Below are positions 6,844-13,517 of a DNA stretch of 23,214 nt, piece after piece. The stretch is taken from positions 1 to 23,214 of the forward strand of contig JALVEX010000362.1 in assembly GCA_027030435.1 (NCBI GenBank). The letters run 5' to 3'. The translations under genes were made by a program, and so were the position numbers. Within the stretch, counting starts at the first letter, position 1; each line of letters opens with the position of its first letter. The DNA comes from Paracoccaceae bacterium (GTDB lineage: Bacteria; Pseudomonadota; Alphaproteobacteria; Rhodobacterales; Rhodobacteraceae). Under the pieces are notes generated by a model. The model ran no database searches and was not told where the DNA came from. It saw nothing but the letters and a program-made list of their open reading frames with translations.

Positions 6844-8541
6844 TCAGGCGCCGACGACCTTCACCGACTTGTTGGGATCCACATGCACGGTTCCCTTGCG
6901 GGCGAGGTAGTTTTCCACCACATCCCAGATCGCCGGGCCTTCGGTGCCTTCGCGCACGCTGGCCCAGCCGGCCACCACATAGGTTTTCTCCGGTGCAATC
7001 GGCTCGCCGGTCTTGAGAAGCGTCATGTCGGAAAGCCGCTCGCCCTGGGGCTTGTTGATGTCGATTCGGTAGCCCATGCCGCCGACGCGCACCATGTCGC
7101 CCCCCTGCTGGTAATAGGGATCGGGGTTGAACAGGTTGTCGGCCACGTCCTCGAGGATCACCTTCAGCGTCTCGCCCGTCATCTCGGAGCGGTAGGCGTT
7201 GGGGTAGGTCATCGAAGTGGCGTTGAACAGATCCTCGCGGGTGATCTTCTGGCCGGGCAGGAGGCTCGGCCCCCAGCGGAAGCCGGGACTGAGGGCGATA
7301 TCGGCCTCGCGCTCCTCGATCAGGGCGTTGCAGATCAGATCGTCCCAGGTGCCGTTGAAATTGCCGCGCCGGTAAAGGAGGCTGTCGGTTTCGCCCAGCA
7401 CCTCGGCGAGCTCGGCCTTGTAGGGCGCGCGCTCGGCCTCGATGGCGGCGGCCACTTCCTTGTCGGGCTCGATCACGTCGGAGAAGATCGGGATCAGCTT
7501 GTGGCGGAAGCCCATCATCCTGCCGTCGCGCACATCGAGATCCACCCGGCTGACGAACTTGCCGTTCGAACCCGAGGCGATCAGGATGGTTTCGCCCACC
7601 AGCACCGGTTCGGGCAGGGCGTCATGGGTGTGGCCGGTGAGGATAACGTCGATCCCCTTCACCCTGCTGGCCATCTTGCGGTCCACGTCAAAGCCGTTGT
7701 GGCTCAGCACCACCACGAGATCGGCGCCCTCGGCGCGCACCTCGTCCACCATCTCCTGCATGCGCTCGTCATGGATGCCGAAGGAATATTCGGGGAACAT
7801 CCAGCCCGGGTTGGCGATCGGCATGTAGGGGAAGGCCTGGCCGATCACGGCGATCTTGGCGCCGCCGCGCTCGAAGATCTCGTAATCGGCGAAATCCTCG
7901 GAGGGCTCGTTCCACTCCTTGTCGAAGATGTTCTGCCCCATGGCCGGGAAGGGCAGGCCCTCGACGATCTCGCGCACCCGATCGGAGCCGAGGGTGAATT
8001 CCCAGTGGAAGGTCATCGCATCGGGCTTGAGCTTGTTCATGACGTTGACCATGTCCTGCCCGTTCGTCTTGAGGCAGGTGTAGGAGCCGTGCCAGGTATC
8101 GCCGCCATCGAGCAGGAGCGCATCGGGGCGATCGGCGCGGATCGCATTGACGACGGTCGCAACGCGATCGAGCCCGCCCATGCGGCCATAGGTTTTCGCG
8201 AGCGCCACGAAATCAAGATAGGTCAGCGCATAAGCCTCGGGCGTGCCGGGCTTGATGTTGAACATCTTGAGAAAATCCTCGCCCGTCACATGCGGCGGCT
8301 TGCCCCTGGCCTCGCCCACGCCGAGATTGATTTCCGGCTCGCGGAAATAGATCGGCACCATCTGGGCGTGAATGTCCGTCACATGGATCAGGGTCACATT
8401 GCCGAAAGTATCGAATTTCAGAAGGTCATCCTGCGTCAGCGCCTGCTGGGCGGCGAGCTTCGCCCAGTTGCCCACGCCCGAAGCCCCGTAGATGGCGGAT
8501 GCGGCAACCGTTGCCTGCAGAAAATCACGGCGCGATATCAT
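6844..8541 (-). CDS. soxB: Thiosulfohydrolase SoxB
   Basis: This 565-residue dimanganese enzyme is related to 5'-nucleotidases. It begins with a Tat signal (SRRDFLQATVA). The metal-site motifs are in order: DIHAQ (residues 56-60), DGGDTWHGS (145-153), HWEF near 180, then SHNG and GHTHD. The C-terminal 5'-nucleotidase domain follows. SoxB hydrolyses the terminal sulfone from SoxY-cysteine S-thiosulfonate and releases sulfate in the periplasm. It is widely used as the marker gene of the pathway. A GGAGAGAG element precedes the ATG. It is separated from soxA by 142 bp that hold a strong hairpin, so its expression may be lower than that of the upstream genes. Confidence 0.97.
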   Translation of the reverse strand: MISRRDFLQATVAASAIYGASGVGNWAKLAAQQALTQDDLLKFDTFGNVTLIHVTDIHAQMVPIYFREPEINLGVGEARGKPPHVTGEDFLKMFNIKPGTPEAYALTYLDFVALAKTYGRMGGLDRVATVVNAIRADRPDALLLDGGDTWHGSYTCLKTNGQDMVNVMNKLKPDAMTFHWEFTLGSDRVREIVEGLPFPAMGQNIFDKEWNEPSEDFADYEIFERGGAKIAVIGQAFPYMPIANPGWMFPEYSFGIHDERMQEMVDEVRAEGADLVVVLSHNGFDVDRKMASRVKGIDVILTGHTHDALPEPVLVGETILIASGSNGKFVSRVDLDVRDGRMMGFRHKLIPIFSDVIEPDKEVAAAIEAERAPYKAELAEVLGETDSLLYRRGNFNGTWDDLICNALIEEREADIALSPGFRWGPSLLPGQKITREDLFNATSMTYPNAYRSEMTGETLKVILEDVADNLFNPDPYYQQGGDMVRVGGMGYRIDINKPQGERLSDMTLLKTGEPIAPEKTYVVAGWASVREGTEGPAIWDVVENYLARKGTVHVDPNKSVKVVGA

Positions 8542-8649
8542 GTTGTCTCTCTCCTGACTGGTTCATGTAGCAGCACGGTCCGGAGAAAGGCTTCCCCGGT
8601 GCGCAGCGGTTCTTTCAAAGGGACAAACGAATAAGAAAGCATGAATGGC

Positions 8650-8675
8650 GCACGCCCGCGCGATGGCGGGCGTGC
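8650..8675 (-). terminator. Intercistronic hairpin after soxA
   Basis: GCACGCCCGC (8650-8659) and GCGGGCGTGC (8666-8675) form a perfect 10-bp stem with a 6-base loop, nine bases after the soxA stop on the minus strand. The bases that follow on that strand are T-rich but interrupted (CATTCATGCTTTCTTATTCG). It resembles a partial terminator or an mRNA 3'-end stabiliser. Confidence 0.6.
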
Positions 8676-8683
8676 TGCCGTTT

Positions 8684-9556
8684 TCAGTTGCGCACCGAGG
8701 GGCCGGTAACGGAAAGCCCGTTGCCGCGCGTGGCCACGTAAAGCTCAAGATCGATGAAATCCTGGCTGCCGGGCTTGTAGGTTTCGGCGCGGGTATCGCG
8801 CACGCAGCCCTTGAAGCGGGCATGGATGCCGTTGAGCTTACCGTTCTTCAGGCGATAGGCCGGGAAGCCGTTGATCTGCCCCTGGCTCAGCATGTCGGCG
8901 CGGATGCGCTCGCCATAGTTCTCCTCATGACAATTGGCGCAGGAAAGCTCCAGCTGCCCGGTGCGGGTGTAATACATTTCCTTGCCATGCTCCCAGTTGG
9001 CGCGAACGGAGTCATCCACCCTTACATCCACCGGCATGCCGCGCGATTGCAGGGTGATAAGGGCATTCATCGCCACCATCTTGCCGCCCGTGTATTTCCA
9101 CGGCTCGGCGCCCATGCGCTCGGTGCGGCAGTTGTTGACCTCCATCTCGATGGTGGCCAGCTTGCCGAGAGACTTGGACATCTTCGGATAGGTGGCCCGA
9201 ACGCCCTTCATGCTGGAAGGATCGCCATGGCATGAAGCGCAGGATTTGCCCTCCGAGCCTTCAGCGGTGTTCCACATCTCCTCGGCCTGCTCGACGAAGA
9301 TCATGCCGGGGTTTTCGAAATCATCCATCTGGAGAGCCTGGGTTTCCGGGCTGCGGAAAAGCCAGCCGTCATATTCCATATCCAGATTGGAAACGCCCGG
9401 CTGCGGCTTGGCCACGACGATCATCTTTTCCTCGCCGTTGATGATCAGATCCTTGATCGGCGGTGCCGTCTCCGCCAGAGCCGTGGACGCGGCTGCCATC
9501 GTGACAGCGGCCGCGGCCACACCGAATGCGCCTTTCAGCGTCACCCTGTTCTTCAT
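8684..9556 (-). CDS. soxA: L-cysteine S-thiosulfotransferase, diheme subunit SoxA
   Basis: This 290-residue protein has a signal peptide ending near ALA-ET. It is the diheme form, with CASCH at 106-110 and CANCH at 206-210. Cys251 in FKGCVRDTR is the axial ligand that carries persulfide in characterised SoxA, and Cys143 in NNCRTERMG is the matching ligand of the first heme. With SoxX it oxidatively joins thiosulfate to the SoxY cysteine. GGGAGGA lies directly before the ATG. It follows soxZ by 29 bases. Length and motifs match the Paracoccus/Rhodovulum type. Confidence 0.97.
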   Translation of the reverse strand: MKNRVTLKGAFGVAAAAVTMAAASTALAETAPPIKDLIINGEEKMIVVAKPQPGVSNLDMEYDGWLFRSPETQALQMDDFENPGMIFVEQAEEMWNTAEGSEGKSCASCHGDPSSMKGVRATYPKMSKSLGKLATIEMEVNNCRTERMGAEPWKYTGGKMVAMNALITLQSRGMPVDVRVDDSVRANWEHGKEMYYTRTGQLELSCANCHEENYGERIRADMLSQGQINGFPAYRLKNGKLNGIHARFKGCVRDTRAETYKPGSQDFIDLELYVATRGNGLSVTGPSVRN

Positions 9557-9585
9557 GTCATTCCTCCCTGCTGTTCGCGCCTGTA

Positions 9586-9918
9586 TCAGGATACCGTGAT
9601 CTTCTTGCTGGTTTCGTAAACCGAGCCGTCATCATCATACCAGGTGAACTTGAACTCGCCCGATTCAGGCACCTTCGCCTCGAATTCGAAATAGGGGTTG
9701 GTCGAAATCGCCGTCCCCATCTCGACATCGATCACGTTCTGCCCGTTGAAGTCGCAGGTGAAGCGATTGATGATGTTGCGCGGAATGAGTTCGCCGGTCT
9801 TCTTGTCCTTCCGGCGCCCGGATTCCATCTTGTGGCTGATCAGGGTCTTGATCGTGATCACGTCACCGGCAGATGCCTTTTTCGGGACCTTAACGCGGGG
9901 TTTAACACCTTTTGCCAT
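9586..9918 (-). CDS. soxZ: Sulfur carrier complex subunit SoxZ
   Basis: This 110-residue protein has no signal peptide. It begins MAKGVKPRVKVPKKASAGD and contains KTLISHKMESGRRKD and a C-terminal immunoglobulin-like sheet, as in other SoxZ proteins. It forms a heterodimer with SoxY and helps to present the SoxY swinging arm. It has no export signal of its own and is known to be exported bound to the Tat-targeted SoxY. It sits directly between soxY and soxA, with short gaps and a GGAGAG ribosome binding site. Confidence 0.96.
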   Translation of the reverse strand: MAKGVKPRVKVPKKASAGDVITIKTLISHKMESGRRKDKKTGELIPRNIINRFTCDFNGQNVIDVEMGTAISTNPYFEFEAKVPESGEFKFTWYDDDGSVYETSKKITVS

Positions 9919-9939
9919 TTTCTCTATCTCTCCTTGAGA

Positions 9940-10365
9940 TCAGCCGCCGCAGCCGCCGATGGTAACTTTCACGGTGTTTGCCGTTTTCACGAAGCTGCCG
10001 TCCGCCATCTTGGCAACGGCCACCACATTCTGGGTGCCGGCAAGGCGGATGCGGGTGGATGCCGATTGCGAGCCGGCGAGCGGGCCGAAATTGAAGGTGC
10101 AGACCTTCGGCTCCGGGTTGCCCTCGGCGAAGATGGCGATGGCAACGGCCCCGGGCGCATCGACAGTGATCGGAACGGTATTGCCGTTTTCAGCAATTTC
10201 CGGGGTGGTGAGGGTAATACCGCCCTCGCCCACTTCCGCGCCGCCGGTGAATTCGGCGATCGCCTTCTCCGTATCTTCGGGGGTTGCAAACGCCCCAACG
10301 GGAAGCAGCGTCGCAGCAAAGGCGCCAGCACCGATCATCAGTGCATTGCGTCTCGTCAATTCCAT
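9940..10365 (-). CDS. soxY: Sulfur carrier protein SoxY
   Basis: This 141-residue protein has a Tat signal (LTRRNALMIGAGAFAA). It ends in the invariant swinging-arm motif GGCGG, with Cys139 as the covalent carrier of all pathway intermediates. One further cysteine, Cys89, is present. SoxY travels among SoxXA, SoxB and SoxCD in the periplasm. It is followed by soxZ after 21 bases. Its C-terminal motif makes the identification certain. Confidence 0.97.
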   Translation of the reverse strand: MELTRRNALMIGAGAFAATLLPVGAFATPEDTEKAIAEFTGGAEVGEGGITLTTPEIAENGNTVPITVDAPGAVAIAIFAEGNPEPKVCTFNFGPLAGSQSASTRIRLAGTQNVVAVAKMADGSFVKTANTVKVTIGGCGG

Positions 10366-10408
10366 GTATTCTCTCCTGGTTTCCTTGAAAGACGTGCCCG
10401 CGAGGGCA

Positions 10409-10882
10409 TCATTCCTTGAGGGTTTTCAGATAGGCAACGACATCCTCGATCTGCTGAGCCGTCAGCAGCGGCGGCAGTGGGCCATCAGGCGCCTTGCCGG
10501 TGAAGCCCTTGCCAGGGCGGATGTAGGGGCCGGTCTTGTAGAAGGAGGGCATGATGGTGCCATCAAACACCTTCTTCGCATCGACAAGGATCGCCCGAAG
10601 CTCCGCCTCGGTGTAACGATCCCCGACACCATCGAGCGAGGGGCCGATTTCACCGTGGAACGGCACATCGCTCATCTCGCTGACCTGATGGCAGGCAACG
10701 CAATTGCCCAGCTTCTTGGTGCCGACAACCTTGCGCCCGTTGGCCGGATCGCCCGGCTTGTCGGTCAGCGGGGTTTCGACTGCACCGTCCTTGAAGACAA
10801 CATCTTCCGGCGCGATCTCGCCTGACGTGGCCGAAACCGTGCCCGCAACCAGAATGGCCATGCTCAGCATAGCTCGCTTCAT
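10409..10882 (-). CDS. soxX: Cytochrome c SoxX, subunit of the SoxXA thiosulfotransferase
   Basis: This 157-residue cytochrome has a signal peptide (MKRAMLSMAILVAGTVSATS), one heme site CVACH (61-65) and a likely Met111 ligand in TIMPSFYK. It accepts electrons from SoxA and passes them to soluble cytochrome c. The start has an AGGGAGGAA ribosome binding site. It is the first gene after the soxW-soxX gap of 115 bp, which carries operator-like sequence. It is therefore probably the first gene of a second, regulated transcript. Confidence 0.96.
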   Translation of the reverse strand: MKRAMLSMAILVAGTVSATSGEIAPEDVVFKDGAVETPLTDKPGDPANGRKVVGTKKLGNCVACHQVSEMSDVPFHGEIGPSLDGVGDRYTEAELRAILVDAKKVFDGTIMPSFYKTGPYIRPGKGFTGKAPDGPLPPLLTAQQIEDVVAYLKTLKE

Positions 10883-10942
10883 TGCGTTTCCTCCCTCTAA
10901 TTCATTTCACGTGGCCCAGAGTAAGCGAAGCGCTCGTGCCAT

Positions 10943-10985
10943 TGCAACATTAAATATTGTTCTGTGAATGTAACATATGGTTGCA
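10943..10985 (-). promoter_or_regulatory. soxW-soxX (wx) operator-like region
   Basis: An AT-rich island in GC-rich DNA holds AACATTAAATATTGTT (10946-10961), an imperfect palindrome in which 12 of 16 positions match the complement. It also holds a flanking inverted pair TGCAAC (10943-10948) / GTTGCA (10980-10985) and a near-palindrome AACATATGGTT. Part of it recurs upstream of soxS (12491-12506). In other species this intergenic region is a known SoxR target. I could not assign -35/-10 boxes. Confidence 0.55.
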
Positions 10986-10997
10986 TGCGCCGCGCGC

Positions 10998-11561
10998 TCA
11001 TCCCTTCTCTTCCGCCACCTTTCGCGCCAGGTATTTCTGGAAGTGCTCATCGCCCTCGTAGCCCTTTTCGAGCACCCATGTGAGCAGCGCCTTCGTGGTG
11101 AGCCTGCCGAAGGCACCGGGCATGGTGACAACCGCGACATCGCTTGCCTTCGCCCCGTCCGGGACGCTCTCGGGCATGAACATCATCGTCGGCGTGAACA
11201 CCACGCCCCAGCGAACCGCCATCTTCTTTTCGGGCAGGCTTGTGCCGTCAAAATCAGTCACTTCCTCATCGCCGAAAAGATTCATCTGGACGACGAAATA
11301 CTTCTCCCGCAGGAGCCTGTCGATCTCCGGGTCGGGGAAAACCTCCTCGTGCATCTTCGTGCAGTAGATGCAGCCGCGCTGCTCCCAGATGATCAGGAGC
11401 CGCTTGCCCTCGGAACGGGCCTGCTCGAGATCCTCGCGCATGTCCTTGAAGGTGGCATGAAGCCAGGCCGGCTTGTGCAGCCCGTCATCGCCAAGCTCGA
11501 CAGCCGGAGCCGGGAAGGCCACCAGAACGAGCATGGCGAGGATTGGTATAATTTGTCGCAT
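10998..11561 (-). CDS. soxW: Periplasmic thioredoxin SoxW
   Basis: This 187-residue thioredoxin-fold protein has a signal peptide (MRQIIPILAMLVLVAFPAPA) and the redox pair Cys64/Cys67 in EQRGCIYCTKMHEEVF, typical of SoxW. It receives electrons from SoxV and is thought to keep periplasmic Sox partners reduced. The start is placed at 11561, where AGGAAAGGA precedes the ATG and the signal peptide begins. An in-frame ATG at 11588 would add a charged leader before the ribosome binding site. It lies 34 bases after soxV. Confidence 0.92.
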   Translation of the reverse strand: MRQIIPILAMLVLVAFPAPAVELGDDGLHKPAWLHATFKDMREDLEQARSEGKRLLIIWEQRGCIYCTKMHEEVFPDPEIDRLLREKYFVVQMNLFGDEEVTDFDGTSLPEKKMAVRWGVVFTPTMMFMPESVPDGAKASDVAVVTMPGAFGRLTTKALLTWVLEKGYEGDEHFQKYLARKVAEEKG

Positions 11562-11595
11562 CTGTCCTTTCCTCCCCTGGATTTTCACGGTTCGC

Positions 11596-12336
11596 TCAGC
11601 CGAGCCCGCTGAAGGCGGGAAACCAGCGAATCAGCTGATTCGAAATTTCATTCATCGAATCGGTGGCGATCAGGATCGCGAACACGATCAGCATCACCCC
11701 CATCACCTTCTCGACATGCGCCATACCCGCGCGATGCTTCTGCAACCAGGCGAGAAAGGGCCTCGCGAAGAAGGAAGCAATGACGAAAGGCGCCGTCATC
11801 CCGAGCCCGAACACCAGAAGCAATGTGCCGCCCTGCACGAGTGTTTCCTTCGTGCTGGCCATGAACATGATCGAGGCCAGCACCGGGCCGACACAGGCCG
11901 TCCAGCCAAAGCCGAAGGCCAGCCCCATGAGATAGGCGCCGAGCACGGTGGAGGGATCGGCGGTGCTCTGCATCCGGGCCTCGCGCATCAGGAGCGGGAT
12001 GCGCAGGAGGCCGAGGAAATGGAGGCCGAAGAGTGTGATCAGCGCCGCCGCCACGTATTTCAGCATCGGCATCCATTCGCGAAAGCCCTGCCCGATCGCC
12101 GTTGCGCCGAGGCCGAGAAGGGTGAAGATGGTCGTCACGCCAAGGGCAAACATCACCGCCGAGATCACCAGCCGCCGCTGCGCACCGGGCGGTATCCCCC
12201 CCGCGCCGCGCAATTCGGCCATGGATATCCCGGCCATGTAGCTGAAATAGAATGGCACCATCGGCAGGACGCAGGGGGTGAAGAACGCAAGCATCCCGGC
12301 AAGGGCCGCTCCGCCGTATGATATGTCAAACATCAT
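11596..12336 (-). CDS. soxV: CcdA-like thiol-disulfide electron carrier SoxV
   Basis: This polytopic inner-membrane protein of the CcdA/DsbD family has about 246 residues. Two cysteines at the expected places, in FFTPCVLPMVPFYFS and GWTACVGPVLAS, form the redox pair that moves electrons from cytoplasmic thioredoxin to periplasmic SoxW. The start is uncertain: ATG 12366 adds ten residues (MGPGKRICCK) that family members lack, and 12336 or 12333 gives the usual length and N terminus. No strong ribosome binding site decides. It is the first gene of the soxVW... transcript and is divergent from soxS. Confidence 0.93.
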   Translation of the reverse strand: MMFDISYGGAALAGMLAFFTPCVLPMVPFYFSYMAGISMAELRGAGGIPPGAQRRLVISAVMFALGVTTIFTLLGLGATAIGQGFREWMPMLKYVAAALITLFGLHFLGLLRIPLLMREARMQSTADPSTVLGAYLMGLAFGFGWTACVGPVLASIMFMASTKETLVQGGTLLLVFGLGMTAPFVIASFFARPFLAWLQKHRAGMAHVEKVMGVMLIVFAILIATDSMNEISNQLIRWFPAFSGLG

Positions 12337-12428
12337 CTTGCAACAGATCCGTTTTCCTGGCCCCATAAAGGCGGGCTGGTGCTGTTTCCCTGGGCCGCAT
12401 CGGGCGGCGACGCTTCACGTTCTTGTGT

Positions 12429-12440
12429 GCATCATGATGC
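12429..12440. promoter_or_regulatory. 12-bp perfect palindrome in the soxV-soxS intergenic region
   Basis: GCATCATGATGC is a perfect palindrome on the soxV side of the divergent promoter region, 93 bases from the proposed soxV start. It could be a protein-binding site for soxV control. No convincing minus-strand promoter boxes were found beside it. Confidence 0.4.
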
Positions 12441-12471
12441 GTTATTGTGTTGCTGCCCCGGGGCGGGCACC

Positions 12472-12514
12472 TTGCGGGCGCACACCAATCACATTATGAT
12501 ATTGTTATATAACA
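12472..12514 (+). promoter_or_regulatory. soxS promoter with SoxR-operator-like palindrome
   Basis: A -35-like TTGCGG (12472-12477) is 17 bp from a good -10, TATGAT (12495-12500). The perfect palindrome TGTTATATAACA (12503-12514) covers the expected transcription start. This is a classic repressor position. The GAGG ribosome binding site of soxS follows at 12517-12520. Confidence 0.6.
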
Positions 12515-12527
12515 GCGAGGCGGGTCA

Positions 12528-12914
12528 ATGGCTCATTTCTTCCAGGCGCTTACCGGCATGATGGCCGGCGTCATCATGCTCACCACCCAAGCCGCGGCCG
12601 ATGTGCGGCTGATCATGTTCGATCGCCATGGCTGTTACTATTGCGAGCGCTGGAAGGCGGAGATCAAGCCGATCTACGGCAAGACAAGTGAGGGGCGGAT
12701 TGCACCGCTCACCATCATCAATATCGACGGCCCCCTCCCGGACGACATCAGGCTCAAGGCGCGCCCCTATCTTTCACCAACCTTCGTGCTGCTTGACGAC
12801 AACACGGAAATCGGCCGCATCGAGGGCTATCCCGGCGAAGAGCTTTTCTGGTGGATGCTCGACGGCCTGATCGCGAAACTGCCGGAAGAGAAGCGGAAGG
12901 ATCCGCAATCATGA
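12528..12914 (+). CDS. soxS: Thioredoxin-fold protein SoxS
   Basis: This 128-residue secreted protein has a signal peptide up to about residue 24 (QAAA-DV). A CxxC pair, Cys36/Cys39 in FDRHGCYYCERW, is followed by the thioredoxin cis-Pro region YLSPTFVLLDD. In Paracoccus a homologous SoxS activates SoxYZ by reducing its inactive disulfide or polysulfide form. It lies divergently from soxV and 165 bases before soxR. The start follows GAGG with seven bases spacing. Confidence 0.9.
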   Translation: MAHFFQALTGMMAGVIMLTTQAAADVRLIMFDRHGCYYCERWKAEIKPIYGKTSEGRIAPLTIINIDGPLPDDIRLKARPYLSPTFVLLDDNTEIGRIEGYPGEELFWWMLDGLIAKLPEEKRKDPQS

Positions 12915-12964
12915 GCCGCCGGACAGATGCCGGCGAACATGAAAACCTGTGCCGCCGGCCGCAC

Positions 12965-13007
12965 TTGCAGGCGTATAAAATATCCGCAAATAATGACATA
13001 TGTCATT
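12965..13007 (+). promoter_or_regulatory. soxR promoter with 16-bp perfect palindrome
   Basis: TTGCAG (12965-12970) and AATAAT (12989-12994) are 18 bp apart and form a possible promoter. The perfect palindrome AATGACATATGTCATT (12992-13007) overlaps the -10 and start region, a layout suited to autorepression by SoxR. It leaves a leader of about 70 bases before the soxR ATG. Confidence 0.5.
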
Positions 13008-13028
13008 TCGGTACAAACAAACTGCCGT

Positions 13029-13067
13029 AAATATTGCCCCGATCATCTGGAAACGGCACAAATATTG
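13029..13067 (+). repeat. AAATATTG direct repeat in the soxR leader
   Basis: AAATATTG occurs at 13029-13036 and 13060-13067, start to start 31 bp, about three helical turns. The same octamer is in the soxW-soxX region (10952-10959). It may be an accessory binding element. Confidence 0.4.
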
Positions 13068-13079
13068 GAGCGGGAGACG

Positions 13080-13484
13080 ATGGACACAATATTAAACGGT
13101 ATCGGACAGATCCTGCGCCCCGGGGCGAGCGGAGGTGCGGGTGGCAAGGCTGCCGGCGCGGATGTGGAAACGGAAGAGATGGTCAGCCATGCGGGCGAGG
13201 CCTCTTCCTTCCTCAAGGCCCTCGGCCACGAGGGGCGGCTGATGATCCTGTGCCACCTTGCCGGCGGCGAGAAATCCGTCACCGAGCTTGAACGCCTCCT
13301 CAATGCGCGCCAGGCCTCGGTGAGCCAGCAACTGGCCCGCCTGCGCCTCGAAGGGCTCGTTTCCTATAGACGCGAAGGCAAAACCATCTACTATTCCCTT
13401 GCCAGCGGCAAGGCACGCCAGACGATAGAACTCCTCTACCAGATGTTCTGCGCCCGGCCCGAAGGAACAGAAACCAGCAATTGA
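13080..13484 (+). CDS. soxR: ArsR-family repressor of sox genes, SoxR
   Basis: This 134-residue winged-helix regulator has a Gly/Ala-rich N-terminal tail of about 30 residues. It then has KALGHEGRLMILC, recognition region RQASVSQQLARLRLEGLVS, and wing RREGKTIYYSL. Cys58 and Cys124 are the only cysteines and are 66 residues apart, as in the sulfide sensor SqrR. Homologues repress sox operons and are relieved by sulfane sulfur. The start at 13080 is preceded by GGAG at 13067-13070; a longer reading from 12927 would cross the promoter and palindrome and is rejected. It is not related to the redox regulator SoxR of enterobacteria. soxT follows after 33 bases. Confidence 0.92.
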   Translation: MDTILNGIGQILRPGASGGAGGKAAGADVETEEMVSHAGEASSFLKALGHEGRLMILCHLAGGEKSVTELERLLNARQASVSQQLARLRLEGLVSYRREGKTIYYSLASGKARQTIELLYQMFCARPEGTETSN

Positions 13485-13517
13485 ACCGGGCCTTCTGGCC
13501 CGCGCCAGGAGGAACAG

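Noticed and set aside
6718..8634. A 638-codon plus-strand open frame opposite soxB
   Set aside because: It is the complement of a certain soxB gene. The translation is rich in His, Gly and Ala and shows no domain, as is typical of shadow frames.
12455..12464. GCCCCGGGGC palindrome between soxV and soxS
   Set aside because: A short pure-GC palindrome is expected by chance in this base composition and has no promoter relation.
12927..13079. N-terminal extension of soxR by 51 residues
   Set aside because: It would be translated across the promoter-like boxes, the 16-bp palindrome and the AAATATTG repeats. The ATG at 13080 has a ribosome binding site and gives the usual length.
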